Positions 29,425 to 37,558 of a stretch of 64,000 nt of DNA are shown here, piece by piece. Under the pieces are notes generated by a model. That model was not told where the DNA came from and did not search any database. It worked only from the letters and a program-made list of their open reading frames with translations. A program made the translations under genes and the position numbers. Origin of the DNA: an uncultured Pelagibacteraceae bacterium (GTDB lineage Bacteria > Pseudomonadota > Alphaproteobacteria > Pelagibacterales > Pelagibacteraceae); assembly GCA_902561155.1 (NCBI GenBank), contig CACEOY010000001.1:145482-209481 (forward strand), read 5' to 3'. How positions within the stretch are numbered: position 1 is the stretch's first letter; the number at the start of each line of letters is the position of its first letter.

Positions 29425-30834
29425 TTAAGAAACTTCTCTAGTATTAGCATTATATGACTGAGTAAATGGAACTTTAACTACTACAGCATCAACTGCTTTA
29501 CTTGAATATTTCTTTGGTAAATGCACCTTATATTTTTTTCCTAAATTACCTATCGGAAAACCTGTTGCACTCAGATGACCCTCATACGGCACATATCCCA
29601 TTGCAATATTGGTTCCTTTTTCTGGATGATACCATGGAGATGTAACATATCCAACTGGTTTGCCACCATCACTATTAGATATTAAATAAAAATCATTAGC
29701 GTAATCTTCTATAGGCTTTCCACCAAGTTCCAAACCAACTAGCTGCAACTTATATGGTTTTTCTCCATTTCTCAATTGTGCTTTCATCTTTTCTAAAGCT
29801 GCTTTACCCACGTAATCAGTTTGTTTTTCCCAAACTCCTTTTCCTGATAGAGATACTTGATATCCTAAATTACATTGGAAAGGATTTGTTTCTTGATCTA
29901 AATCTTGACCCCATGAAAGTATTCCTGCTTGTATTCTTCTATGGTGAGCTGGTGCAATAACCATTAATTTATGTTTTTTGCCTGCCTTTAAAACAGCATT
30001 CCACATATCTTCGGCATACAAAGTAGCATTTCTTAAATAAATTTCATAACCAGCTTCTCCGGAAAAACCAGATTGAGATATTACACAGCTCCGGCCACCT
30101 ATTTTAGCTTCAGCTAAACCGTAAAAAGGCATATTGTCGAAATCTACTTGATCACCTGCAAGATCGTTCATTAATGCTTTTGATTTTGGTCCTTGAATTT
30201 GAACTGGACATGCATCGATCTCGTCTATTTCAACATTAAATCTTTTATCTGCGTTAACTCCTTGTAAATAAAGTCCAATGTCAGAATCAGATAAACTAAA
30301 CCAAAATTCATCCTTTGAAATTCTTAACAAAACAGGGTCATTTAGAACACCACCTTTATAATTACATAAAATAACATAACGACCTCTCATAGGTGAAATT
30401 TTTGTTGCGTCTCTTGTAATTACATAATCTACAAATTTTTCCGCATCTACTCCTTTAACTCTTATTTGTCTTTCAACAGCTACGTTCCACATTGTTACAT
30501 GATTTTTTATTGCATGATATTCAACCATTGCTCCACCTTTTTCGGGTCTTACATAACCTCTTGGATGGTAGATTCTATTGTAAACCGTAGCTCTCCAGCA
30601 ACCTGCTTTCATTGATAAATGCCAATAAGGAGATTTCCTTACCCTAGTTGATATAAGCATTTCAACTTTTGTTGGACCACTTTGTCTTAAATTGTAAGGG
30701 ACATGTCTATCTGATTGATCAACAGAAGTCTCATGTCTAACTTTGTCATAATTAACTTTTTCGGTTTTTAAAGATATTAATTTAAATTTTTTTTTAGATT
30801 TTGAAGTCTTATTTTTTTTACTTTTCTTCGGCAT
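29425..30834 (-). CDS. GcvT-family folate-dependent methyl/aminomethyltransferase
   Basis: A 469-residue protein of the glycine-cleavage T / DmdA family, with the start taken at ATG 30834. After a Lys/Ser-rich basic head (residues 1-25) comes the folate fold: VTMWNVAVERQIRVKGVDA, GVLNDPVLLRISKDEFWFSL, CPVQIQGPKSKALM, SQSGFSGEAGYEIYL and, near residue 350, a C-terminal barrel. GcvT itself is about 370 residues; the extra length and close likeness to the DMSP demethylase pattern suggest a demethylase moving a methyl from a small compound to tetrahydrofolate. The substrate cannot be read from the sequence. The MetF-like gene overlaps its start, which supports C1 transfer. Confidence 0.75.
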   Translation of the reverse strand: MPKKSKKNKTSKSKKKFKLISLKTEKVNYDKVRHETSVDQSDRHVPYNLRQSGPTKVEMLISTRVRKSPYWHLSMKAGCWRATVYNRIYHPRGYVRPEKGGAMVEYHAIKNHVTMWNVAVERQIRVKGVDAEKFVDYVITRDATKISPMRGRYVILCNYKGGVLNDPVLLRISKDEFWFSLSDSDIGLYLQGVNADKRFNVEIDEIDACPVQIQGPKSKALMNDLAGDQVDFDNMPFYGLAEAKIGGRSCVISQSGFSGEAGYEIYLRNATLYAEDMWNAVLKAGKKHKLMVIAPAHHRRIQAGILSWGQDLDQETNPFQCNLGYQVSLSGKGVWEKQTDYVGKAALEKMKAQLRNGEKPYKLQLVGLELGGKPIEDYANDFYLISNSDGGKPVGYVTSPWYHPEKGTNIAMGYVPYEGHLSATGFPIGNLGKKYKVHLPKKYSSKAVDAVVVKVPFTQSYNANTREVS

Positions 30835-31555
30835 AGTTATTTTCAATTAACCATTTGTTAGTTTCCTTAAGTCCTCCAAAAGTATAAATATGAAAGTGCT
30901 GCGTTACTTTCTTTAAATTATTTATTAATTCATTAGGATCTTTAGGCTTCAATAAATCTAATGCTTTAGATGTATTAGATTTAAGGAAATTTATAGAATT
31001 TTTTGCCCCAACAATACTCGCAAACTTCAATAAGCTGCTTATTTTTAAAGGACCGGTAATTCCAACATGAACTGGAAGTGATTGTTTAGAAATGAAATTA
31101 GCAATGGTTGATGGATCCAAAAGCCATTGTGTAACAATGTAATCGGCGAGAGGAGTTTTTTCTTTCATAGCTTTTTCTAATTCTGAATCGGATATATCAG
31201 GGGAACCCTCAGGGTGTCCAGCGATTCCTATCTTCATACCTTCGAATAATCCAGTTTCTAATAATTGCAACGAGCAGTGGTATTCACCTATTGGTTCTCT
31301 TCCCCCGCCTATTACTAAAGCTTGTTTTACGCCAGAATCTTTACACATTTTGGTATAGTCTTTTAATTCATTCAGATCTTTAATAGATCTAGCCGGAAAA
31401 TGAGGGATTGGGTTATACCCAGATTTAATTAACTCGTCAGCTTTTTCTGCTACTTCTCTATAATCTGTACCAGGCAACATGGTTACATAAACATCTTTAA
31501 GACCAGGTAAAGTGGAAAGATCTGTTTTAGAAGTAATTTCTAATGAAAATTTCAT
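30818..31555 (-). CDS. Methylenetetrahydrofolate reductase-like protein
   Basis: A 245-residue protein of the MetF (MTHFR) barrel family, shorter than E. coli MetF (about 296). Visible: DVYVTMLPGTDYREV (21-35), IPHFPARSI, LVIGGGREPIGEY, KIGIAGHPEGSPD and YIVTQWLLD, which match the FAD/folate site segments of MTHFR. Paired with a GcvT-type gene with 17 bases of overlap, it most likely oxidises 5-methyl-THF to methylene-THF, which is the direction used after demethylation. The biosynthetic MetF role for methionine is the alternative. Confidence 0.8.
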   Translation of the reverse strand: MKFSLEITSKTDLSTLPGLKDVYVTMLPGTDYREVAEKADELIKSGYNPIPHFPARSIKDLNELKDYTKMCKDSGVKQALVIGGGREPIGEYHCSLQLLETGLFEGMKIGIAGHPEGSPDISDSELEKAMKEKTPLADYIVTQWLLDPSTIANFISKQSLPVHVGITGPLKISSLLKFASIVGAKNSINFLKSNTSKALDLLKPKDPNELINNLKKVTQHFHIYTFGGLKETNKWLIENNYAEEK

Positions 31556-31567
31556 ATTTGTATATAA

Positions 31568-32638
31568 TTAAAAACAAACTAAATGGTCAATAAAAATAGG
31601 AGTTTTAATACCAAACTTTTCAGATTTTTCGTGTTGATGAATGTGATGTGAGTGAACGAAAACCGGTATATGTTCACCTTTTTGAGTTTTTAACGTGTAT
31701 ATAAAGTTTGTACCCCTAAATTTTCTATCTACAACCTCAAGTTTGAGCTTACTTTGATCGTCATGAATTAGATCTTCAGGCTGCAATAGTAGCTTTACAC
31801 TTTTGCCAGTTGGATAGTTTTTTAGAAGTTTTCCTCTTATCTCTCCTAGCTCTTTATGTTGTAAACTATGAACAGCACAATCATTTGTAACAACTTTTAC
31901 ATCAACAAAAACACCTTTATTTAAAAATTTTGCTACCTCTAAAGAGTTGGGTTCGTGGTGTACGTTATAAGGGACATCGTATTGTTTAAGCTCCTGGTTA
32001 AGTATTATCCCACATCTGTCAGCAAGCGAAAATGCTTCGTAAGAGTCATGAGTAACAATTATAGTTGTAAGGTTTATTTTTTTTAATAATTTTTTTACTG
32101 AATATTGTATTTCCTCTTTTAAATTTTGATCAATATTAGAAAAAGGCTCATCTAATAATAATAAATCGGGTTTAGACATTAAGGATCTAGCTAAAGACAC
32201 TCTTTGTGCTTCACCGGCACTAATTTGATGAGGAAACTTTTCTAAAATAGGTTCAATATGAAGTAATTTTATTATATCTTCTGCTTCATAGGAAAAACCG
32301 TTACCATTAGATCTTTTTTTACCAAAATTTATATTGTCGATGACTTTGTAATTTGGGAATAGTGAATTATCTTGAAACGACAAAGCTATATTTCTTTTTT
32401 CAGGTTCAAGATGAACATCATTAGAGGATATTAGTTTATCTTTTAAATAAATTTCACCTGCACTCAGTTTTTGCAATCCAGCAATAGTTCTTAGTATCGT
32501 TGTTTTACCTACGCCAGAGGGACCCAGCAAGGAAACAATTTCTCCTTTTTTTTCTATTTTAAGATTTACGTTATTAACTTTATTTTTTTCACTTGCAACA
32601 AAGTTACCATTTTTTATTTCAAAAAATCGATTTGACAT
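31568..32638 (-). CDS. fbpC: Iron(III) ABC transporter, ATP-binding protein
   Basis: ATPase of the Fbp/Fut-type ferric iron importer. It is 356 residues: Walker A GPSGVGKT (39-46), Q-loop SFQDNSLFPNY, a diverged signature QISAGEAQRVSLARSL (ISAGE in place of LSGGQ), Walker B LLLLDEPFSNIDQN and switch His in VTHDSYEAF. The C-terminal third is the TOBE-type regulatory region. Next to fbpB with 12 bases between; the MetF-like gene follows after 12 bases, so it may share the transcript. Confidence 0.9.
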   Translation of the reverse strand: MSNRFFEIKNGNFVASEKNKVNNVNLKIEKKGEIVSLLGPSGVGKTTILRTIAGLQKLSAGEIYLKDKLISSNDVHLEPEKRNIALSFQDNSLFPNYKVIDNINFGKKRSNGNGFSYEAEDIIKLLHIEPILEKFPHQISAGEAQRVSLARSLMSKPDLLLLDEPFSNIDQNLKEEIQYSVKKLLKKINLTTIIVTHDSYEAFSLADRCGIILNQELKQYDVPYNVHHEPNSLEVAKFLNKGVFVDVKVVTNDCAVHSLQHKELGEIRGKLLKNYPTGKSVKLLLQPEDLIHDDQSKLKLEVVDRKFRGTNFIYTLKTQKGEHIPVFVHSHHIHQHEKSEKFGIKTPIFIDHLVCF

Positions 32639-32650
32639 TTTTTGATTATA

Positions 32651-34267
32651 TTAGTTTTTTTGTGAAAGTATATATTTCGAGGAAAATAATATGAGGATAG
32701 ATGCCCAGCCAATAAGAAATAAAGAAGGTAATGCCGCAGCCTCTAATAAATCTTGAGATGCATACACATAAGCCTGTGTTGCAAAAGTCTCAAAATTGAA
32801 AGGTCTTAATATCATTGTTATTGGTAACTCTTTAATTATTTCTAATGATATAAGAACTACAATTAAGATTATATTATTTTTTAAATATGGAACATGGATT
32901 TTTGAAAAAGTCTTAATTTTAGAATATCCGAGTAAGTATGCGCTTTCATCAATTGAATTATTAATTTTTTCATAACTTGATTTGATTCCATTAAAAGAAA
33001 GAGAAAAGAATCTTATAAAATATGCTAATATTAATCCAAATATAGAGCCAATAAATATTTTTTTTGTATTTCCTAAATTTGTATTTTCGTTTATTAAATC
33101 ACTAAAATTCGAAAATAAAGTTATAAACGCTACAGCCAATATTACACCAGGAATAGCGTACCCTGAAATTGAAAAATTAGTTAAATAATTTAAAATTTTA
33201 CTTTTTGATATTCTGCTTCCATAATTGATAAACAATGAAATAAAAACTAGTACTAAACTAGCCAGGCCGACCAAATACATGGTATTTAAATTAATTTTCA
33301 AAATATTTATATCTTGGATGTATTTAGGAAATTTTAAAGTCCAATAAATCATCTGTGAAACTGGAAAGATAAAACTTATAAAAAAAACCAAAAAGCAAAA
33401 AGAAAATGCTAATAAAGATTTTTTCCCGCTAAGTTTAATTTTATTAATTGGTTTGAATCCTCTGCCTGGCTGGTGGTATCTTGCTTCTTTTCTAGAATAA
33501 ATTTCAATTGATAATAAAGCAAATATAAATATCAAAAGAATAAATGAAATCTGATTGGCTGAGTTAAGATCATCAAAAGATAGCCATGAATTATAAATCC
33601 CTGTAGTTAAAGTTGAGACACTAAAAATTGAAACTGTTCCAAAATCGGATAAACATTCCATTGCAACTAAAGCTAAGCCAGCAATAATAGCTGGTCTGGC
33701 TGAAGGTAAAATAATCTTAAAGAGAGTTTCTTTCTCAGATAAACCTAAATTTTGTCCAACTTCTATATAATTATTTGATTGAAAGAAAAATGACGATCTT
33801 GTTAATACGTATACATAAGGGAACAAAGAAAAACTAATAGCTATAATTGATCCTAATATTCCATCTAATTTAGGTATATGCGGGTTATAATTATATTCAC
33901 CAAATATATTCGTGAGTATCGTATAGGCAGTTCCATAGTTTTCAAAAAAAGAAATTATAGAAAAAGCAAATATATATCCAGGTATTGCAAACGCTAAAAT
34001 TAAAGCCCAACTAAAAAAGTTACATAATGGAAATTCATAAAATGATATGAAATAAGCTGAAATAACACCTAATAAAAGCGTTATAAACAAAACTGAAATT
34101 AAAATTATTAATGAATTATTTATATAATCAAATAGAAACGTATTTTTTAATACGGTAAAATAATTACTAGTTTCAGAAAAAAAACTAAAAAATACAGTGA
34201 TAATTGGCATTGCAACTACCAATGCAATTATTAATGAGCTAAAAAACCAAAAGTTGTATTTAGTCAT
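32651..34267 (-). CDS. fbpB: Iron(III) ABC transporter, two-domain permease
   Basis: A 538-residue membrane protein made of two fused permease halves, each about six spans, as in FbpB/FutB. EAA-type loops: GQNLGLSEKETLFKIILPSARPA near residue 160-185 (quoted in part) and SAYLLGYSKIKTFSKIHVP near 440-460. The double-permease form with fbpC and fbpA identifies an iron importer. Its ATG directly follows the stop of a 54-codon gene (TAAATG), suggesting coupled translation. Confidence 0.9.
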   Translation of the reverse strand: MTKYNFWFFSSLIIALVVAMPIITVFFSFFSETSNYFTVLKNTFLFDYINNSLIILISVLFITLLLGVISAYFISFYEFPLCNFFSWALILAFAIPGYIFAFSIISFFENYGTAYTILTNIFGEYNYNPHIPKLDGILGSIIAISFSLFPYVYVLTRSSFFFQSNNYIEVGQNLGLSEKETLFKIILPSARPAIIAGLALVAMECLSDFGTVSIFSVSTLTTGIYNSWLSFDDLNSANQISFILLIFIFALLSIEIYSRKEARYHQPGRGFKPINKIKLSGKKSLLAFSFCFLVFFISFIFPVSQMIYWTLKFPKYIQDINILKINLNTMYLVGLASLVLVFISLFINYGSRISKSKILNYLTNFSISGYAIPGVILAVAFITLFSNFSDLINENTNLGNTKKIFIGSIFGLILAYFIRFFSLSFNGIKSSYEKINNSIDESAYLLGYSKIKTFSKIHVPYLKNNIILIVVLISLEIIKELPITMILRPFNFETFATQAYVYASQDLLEAAALPSLFLIGWASILILFSSKYILSQKN

Positions 34268-34432
34268 TTATTTTTTCAACTTGATTTTATCTTTAAGTGG
34301 AGAAAATATTTTTTTTGCCTCTTCAAATTTTAATTCTTTTGGTTCTCTGTTTTTAAGCTGAATTTGCATGATTTTAGCATCATTATTACAGGTACTACAA
34401 CACTTATTAAAGTAATTTAATTTATTTTTCAT
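34268..34432 (-). CDS. Small Cys-rich protein between fbpA and fbpB
   Basis: A 54-codon reading frame found by reading the gap. Its stop is immediately followed by the fbpB ATG and the fbpA end is 48 bases upstream, so it fills the gap exactly. The product is basic and soluble, with the cluster KCCSTCN at residues 10-16 (Cys11, Cys12, Cys15) and an amphipathic, Lys-rich C-terminal half (about 27-54). A CCxxC motif in an iron-uptake operon suggests metal or Fe-S binding, but there is no homology I recognise. No strong ribosome binding site precedes its ATG. Real coding is likely but not proven. Confidence 0.6.
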   Translation of the reverse strand: MKNKLNYFNKCCSTCNNDAKIMQIQLKNREPKELKFEEAKKIFSPLKDKIKLKK

Positions 34433-34440
34433 AGTTTAAT

Positions 34441-34467
34441 ATTCATGGCGCTTTTAACGCCATGAAT
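34441..34467 (-). promoter_or_regulatory. Perfect 10-bp stem-loop after fbpA
   Basis: ATTCATGGCG (34441-34450) pairs exactly with CGCCATGAAT (34458-34467) around a seven-base loop. It lies between the fbpA stop and the 54-codon gene. No U-run follows the stem on the minus strand, so it is not a clear terminator; it may stabilise the upstream mRNA or pause RNA polymerase, giving more FbpA than FbpB/FbpC. Confidence 0.6.
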
Positions 34468-34480
34468 TATTAATTAACAA

Positions 34481-35491
34481 CTATTTCCAACCTGCTGCTG
34501 TCATTACTTCTAATGCATCAGCTTGTCTTTTTCCGTAATTAACAACTTTAGTTTTAAGATCTTGTTTAAAATCTAAACCCATATTAACTACTAACGGATG
34601 AGGTGAAACACCTGTTATCATTGGATATTCAAAAGTATTGTTAACAATATGCTCCTGTGCTTCCTGACTTAATAAGAACTCTACAAGCTTAATTGCGTTA
34701 GCTTTGTTAGGAGCTCCCTTTACTAAACCTGCACCACTGATATTCATGTGTGTTCCTCTACCATCCTGATTAGGGAAGAAAGGTTTTACTTTTTTTGCTG
34801 CTGCTTGTTGCTCAGCACCTTTTTTACCTGATAACATAAGAGCTAAGTAGTATGTATTAGCTACTGCAATATCAGCCTCTCCTGCTGCTACTGCTAATAT
34901 CTGTGCTCTGTCATTACCTTTTGGAGATCTAGCCATATTCGAAACCATACCTTTTGACCAATCTGCGACTTTACCTTTTCCATTATTTTTTATTAATGAA
35001 GCAACAAGTGATTGGTTATAAATATTGTTAGAAGCTCTTATTACCAATCTACCTTTCCATTTTGGATCAGCTAAACTTTCATATGTTAACCCTCTTAACT
35101 CTGCGCCAGTAACCCTCTCTGGAGCGAAGTATACTATTCTTGCTCTTTTAGCTATTCCAACCCATTTAGATGTTCTAAAATTACTTGGAACTGCTGACTT
35201 GATTGAATTGCTAGTTAAACCGCCTTGTAAATTTGCTGCAAATGCGCCAAGTCTGCCAGCATCAGCTGTTATATATAAGTCTGCTGTGCCACCCTCTGCG
35301 ATTATTCTTTTCTCTAATGCACCTGATTTTCCAGATACAACATTTACTTTTATTCCTGTTTTAGCTGTAAATTTTTCATACAATTGAACATCTGAATCGT
35401 AATGTCTTGCACTGAATATATTTACTTCGTTAGCTAAAAGATTTCCAAAAATAAAAAATAATGCCGTAACCGTTAATATTATTTTTCTCAT
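34481..35491 (-). CDS. fbpA: Iron(III) ABC transporter, substrate-binding protein
   Basis: Periplasmic ferric-iron binding protein, 336 residues. Signal peptide 1-20 (MRKIILTVTALFFIFGNLLA), then EVNIFSARHYDSD (22-34). The transferrin-like fold has iron-ligand Tyr candidates in SARHYD and in the late NTYYLALM pair, as in FutA/IdiA/FbpA. A GAGGGAG ribosome binding site precedes the ATG, and a Fur-type palindrome lies 47 bases upstream. First gene of the iron operon. Confidence 0.92.
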   Translation of the reverse strand: MRKIILTVTALFFIFGNLLANEVNIFSARHYDSDVQLYEKFTAKTGIKVNVVSGKSGALEKRIIAEGGTADLYITADAGRLGAFAANLQGGLTSNSIKSAVPSNFRTSKWVGIAKRARIVYFAPERVTGAELRGLTYESLADPKWKGRLVIRASNNIYNQSLVASLIKNNGKGKVADWSKGMVSNMARSPKGNDRAQILAVAAGEADIAVANTYYLALMLSGKKGAEQQAAAKKVKPFFPNQDGRGTHMNISGAGLVKGAPNKANAIKLVEFLLSQEAQEHIVNNTFEYPMITGVSPHPLVVNMGLDFKQDLKTKVVNYGKRQADALEVMTAAGWK

Positions 35492-35537
35492 TATCTCCCT
35501 CGTTAGTTTTGCGAATGGTTCTCAATTACATGAGAAT

Positions 35538-35556
35538 GAGAATAATTATCATTATC
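35538..35556 (-). promoter_or_regulatory. Fur-type operator upstream of fbpA
   Basis: Read on the minus strand the 19-mer is GATAATGATAATTATTCTC, which agrees with the classical Fur box GATAATGATAATCATTATC at 17 of 19 positions. Its edge is 47 bases before the fbpA ATG, a position that would block transcription. A further repeat element GAGAATGAG extends it. In alphaproteobacteria iron genes may be controlled by Fur, RirA or Irr; the pattern favours a Fur-type protein. Confidence 0.75.
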
Positions 35557-35595
35557 AATAATGTCGCACCTGATACGGGAAAATTATTTGATTAA

Positions 35596-35736
35596 TTATT
35601 TTTTGATTAAAGTTTTTTTCTTGAAGAGATAGTAGAAGTCTGACTGAAGATTATTTTTTGGCTTTAGTATACTAGTTTTTAGCCTACCGTACTTTAGCTC
35701 TTTAGCATTTTTAATTCTTGAAGCTAAGATTCTCAT
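35596..35736 (-). CDS. Possible 46-residue basic protein upstream of fbpA
   Basis: An open frame of 46 codons starting MRILASRIKNAKELKYGRL, very rich in Lys and Leu. It is the only frame of note in the gap, and it lies on the same strand as fbpA, ahead of the Fur box. It has no recognisable domain and no clear ribosome binding site. AT-rich DNA produces such frames by chance, so support is weak; the long gap is the only reason to consider it. Confidence 0.25.
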   Translation of the reverse strand: MRILASRIKNAKELKYGRLKTSILKPKNNLQSDFYYLFKKKTLIKK

Positions 35737-35805
35737 GAGACTATACTATCATAAGTTGAGTTTAACACAACCCAAGATTGTTTCATTTTGGGCCCTTTTT
35801 ATATA

Positions 35806-35820
35806 TGTTATATTATAACG
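35806..35820 (+). promoter_or_regulatory. Zur-type palindrome before the BASS gene
   Basis: TGTTATATTATAACG contains the 13-mer GTTATATTATAAC, a perfect palindrome about its centre, identical to the palindrome between znuC and znuA (41639-41651) and differing only in the last outer base. It ends 12 bases before the GTG start. It could be a Zur operator; it also contains TATATT/TATAAT cores, so it could simply be a -10 region. Confidence 0.5.
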
Positions 35821-35832
35821 TCAGAGGAATAA

Positions 35833-36678
35833 GTGGAAATTGCAAAAAGTATAGCGCCAATATGTTTGGCTATAATAATGTTCGGTCTTGGACTAGGTTT
35901 AACAGCTCAAGATTTTTTAAGGGTAATTAAAAATCCTAAAGATTTTTTTATTGGCTTTTTATCACAAGTAATTCTTCTTCCTATAGTGGCTATTATCTTA
36001 ATAAGTTTAATTTCGTTACCTCTTGAAATAGCTCTTGGTGTTATGATTATAGCTTCAGCACCAGGTGGCGTTACATCAAATATTTTAACAAAGTTTGCTG
36101 GCGGTGATGTTGCGTTATCAGTTAGTTTAACTGCTGTTGTAAGTTTACTCAGTATCTTAACAGTCCCTTTTATATTTTTTAATTCTGCTAATTTTTTAGG
36201 CTTAGAAATTACAAAAGAAATATCGATGATTAATATTGCAGTAAAAATGTTTTTTGTTGTTACTGTGCCGGTTATTTTAGGCATGATAGTAAGAAGCTTA
36301 ATGACGGAATTTATTGTCTCAAAAACTTTATTAATTCAAAGATTATCAGTCATTTTATTTTTAGTTGTGTTCATATCTATTTGGGTCGAGGAATGGGATA
36401 GAATAGTAAGTTTTATAACCAGAGCGGGTCTAATAACTTTCATTCTCAATATTACAATGATTGTTTTAGGTTATTTTATCGCTAAAATTTTTGCTTCGGG
36501 TATACCGCAAAGAAAATGTATTTCTCTTGAATGTGGTTTACAAAATGGAACTCTAGCGGTGTTTGTAGCAACTCAATTATTTGACGATATTGTATTTATG
36601 GTTCCTACGGCTGCATATGCTCTAATTATGTTTGTAACTTCAATAGTTTTTGTTCTTTTTGTAAGAAAAATTAATTAA
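35833..36678 (+). CDS. BASS-family (bile acid:Na+ symporter-type) transporter
   Basis: A 281-residue inner-membrane protein of the bile acid/Na+ symporter family, with about nine or ten spans. SAPGGVTSNILTKFAGGD (residues 75-92) and LECGLQNGTLA (about 236-246) are the two crossover/sodium-site signatures. Bacterial members carry small organic anions such as pantoate or keto acids; the substrate here is unknown. GTG start at 35833 with AGAGGAA eight bases before. Convergent with the glycine-betaine permease, one base apart. The Zur-type palindrome upstream is its odd feature. Confidence 0.87.
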   Translation: MEIAKSIAPICLAIIMFGLGLGLTAQDFLRVIKNPKDFFIGFLSQVILLPIVAIILISLISLPLEIALGVMIIASAPGGVTSNILTKFAGGDVALSVSLTAVVSLLSILTVPFIFFNSANFLGLEITKEISMINIAVKMFFVVTVPVILGMIVRSLMTEFIVSKTLLIQRLSVILFLVVFISIWVEEWDRIVSFITRAGLITFILNITMIVLGYFIAKIFASGIPQRKCISLECGLQNGTLAVFVATQLFDDIVFMVPTAAYALIMFVTSIVFVLFVRKIN

Positions 36679-36679
36679 A

Positions 36680-37546
36680 TTATCTAGATTTTATATTATC
36701 TTGTGGAATAATTTTTTGGGTTATTCGATCTAATATAATTGCTAAAATTACAATACCTGTTCCGCCTATTACAGCACCTCCTATGTCTAATCTACCTAAA
36801 GCGACATAAACTGTTAATCCTAACCCGCCTGCCCCAATTAAGGCTGCAATAACAACCATTGATAAAGCTAACATTAAAGTTTGATTTACTCCAGCCATTA
36901 TAGTTTTCATTGCTAAAGGAATTTCTATTTTTCTTAAAATTAAAAACCTAGTTAATCCTAAACTTGCACCTGCTTCCTTAAATCCTTTGCCTACTTGTCT
37001 AATACCTAGATTAGTTAATCTTACAATTGGTGGTAATGCGAATATAATGGTTGCAATTACTCCCGGTGTTAAGCCAACACCAAATAACATTACAACTGGA
37101 ATTAAATAGACAAAACTTGGAATAGTTTGCATTATATCAAGTACCGGTCTTAAAATTGCTTCAAATAAGTTACTTCTTGATGCAACAATGCCTAATGGAA
37201 TACCAATTAACATACAAAAAATCACCGCTGTAAAAATCATGGCTAATGTTGTCATTGTTTCTTGCCATAAATCTACTAGATCAATAAAAATTAAACTTAG
37301 TGCTGAAAGAATTGCAAGTTTTATTCCATTTGTTTTAAATGCAAATGCCATGAAAATTAAAATGACTATTGGAAATGGTATAAAGTTAAAAAGAGTGTCT
37401 AAACCGTTAAGAACTGAGTCAATTGGTGCAGATAATTTTTTAAAGAGTGGTCGTTGCATAAACAACCACTCTTTAATATGTTTTTCAATCCATTCTGCTA
37501 TCGGAATGTATACTTCATAGTCAGATGGTGAAAGTTTTAAGCTCAC
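36680..37546 (-). CDS. Glycine betaine/proline-type ABC transporter permease
   Basis: Permease of the ProW/OpuAB type, 288 residues. About seven hydrophobic segments follow a 45-residue N-terminal part. The core contains PVLDIMQTIPSFVYLIPV and the EAA loop GIRQVGKGFKEAGASLG, and the last spans AALIGAGGLGLTVYVALG. It is the third gene after two binding proteins, 12 bases from the nearer. The matching ATPase (ProV/OpuAA) is not in this window. Import of betaine or related osmolytes is inferred. Confidence 0.9.
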   Translation of the reverse strand: MSLKLSPSDYEVYIPIAEWIEKHIKEWLFMQRPLFKKLSAPIDSVLNGLDTLFNFIPFPIVILIFMAFAFKTNGIKLAILSALSLIFIDLVDLWQETMTTLAMIFTAVIFCMLIGIPLGIVASRSNLFEAILRPVLDIMQTIPSFVYLIPVVMLFGVGLTPGVIATIIFALPPIVRLTNLGIRQVGKGFKEAGASLGLTRFLILRKIEIPLAMKTIMAGVNQTLMLALSMVVIAALIGAGGLGLTVYVALGRLDIGGAVIGGTGIVILAIILDRITQKIIPQDNIKSR

Positions 37547-37558
37547 TTATCTTAAAGC

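Larger units (their letters stand above)
35492..35832. other. 341-base intergenic region between fbpA and the BASS gene
   Basis: This is the largest gene-poor gap in the window. It holds the fbpA ribosome binding site, a Fur-type operator (35538-35556), a doubtful 46-codon frame on the minus strand (35596-35736) and a Zur-type palindrome (35806-35820) with an AGAGGAA ribosome binding site for the BASS gene. Nothing else recognisable is present, and no RNA gene was identified. Confidence 0.7.

Noticed and set aside
35025..36284. Long antisense frames opposite fbpA (120 codons) and the BASS gene (125 codons)
   Set aside because: Shadows of well-identified proteins; no independent evidence of coding.
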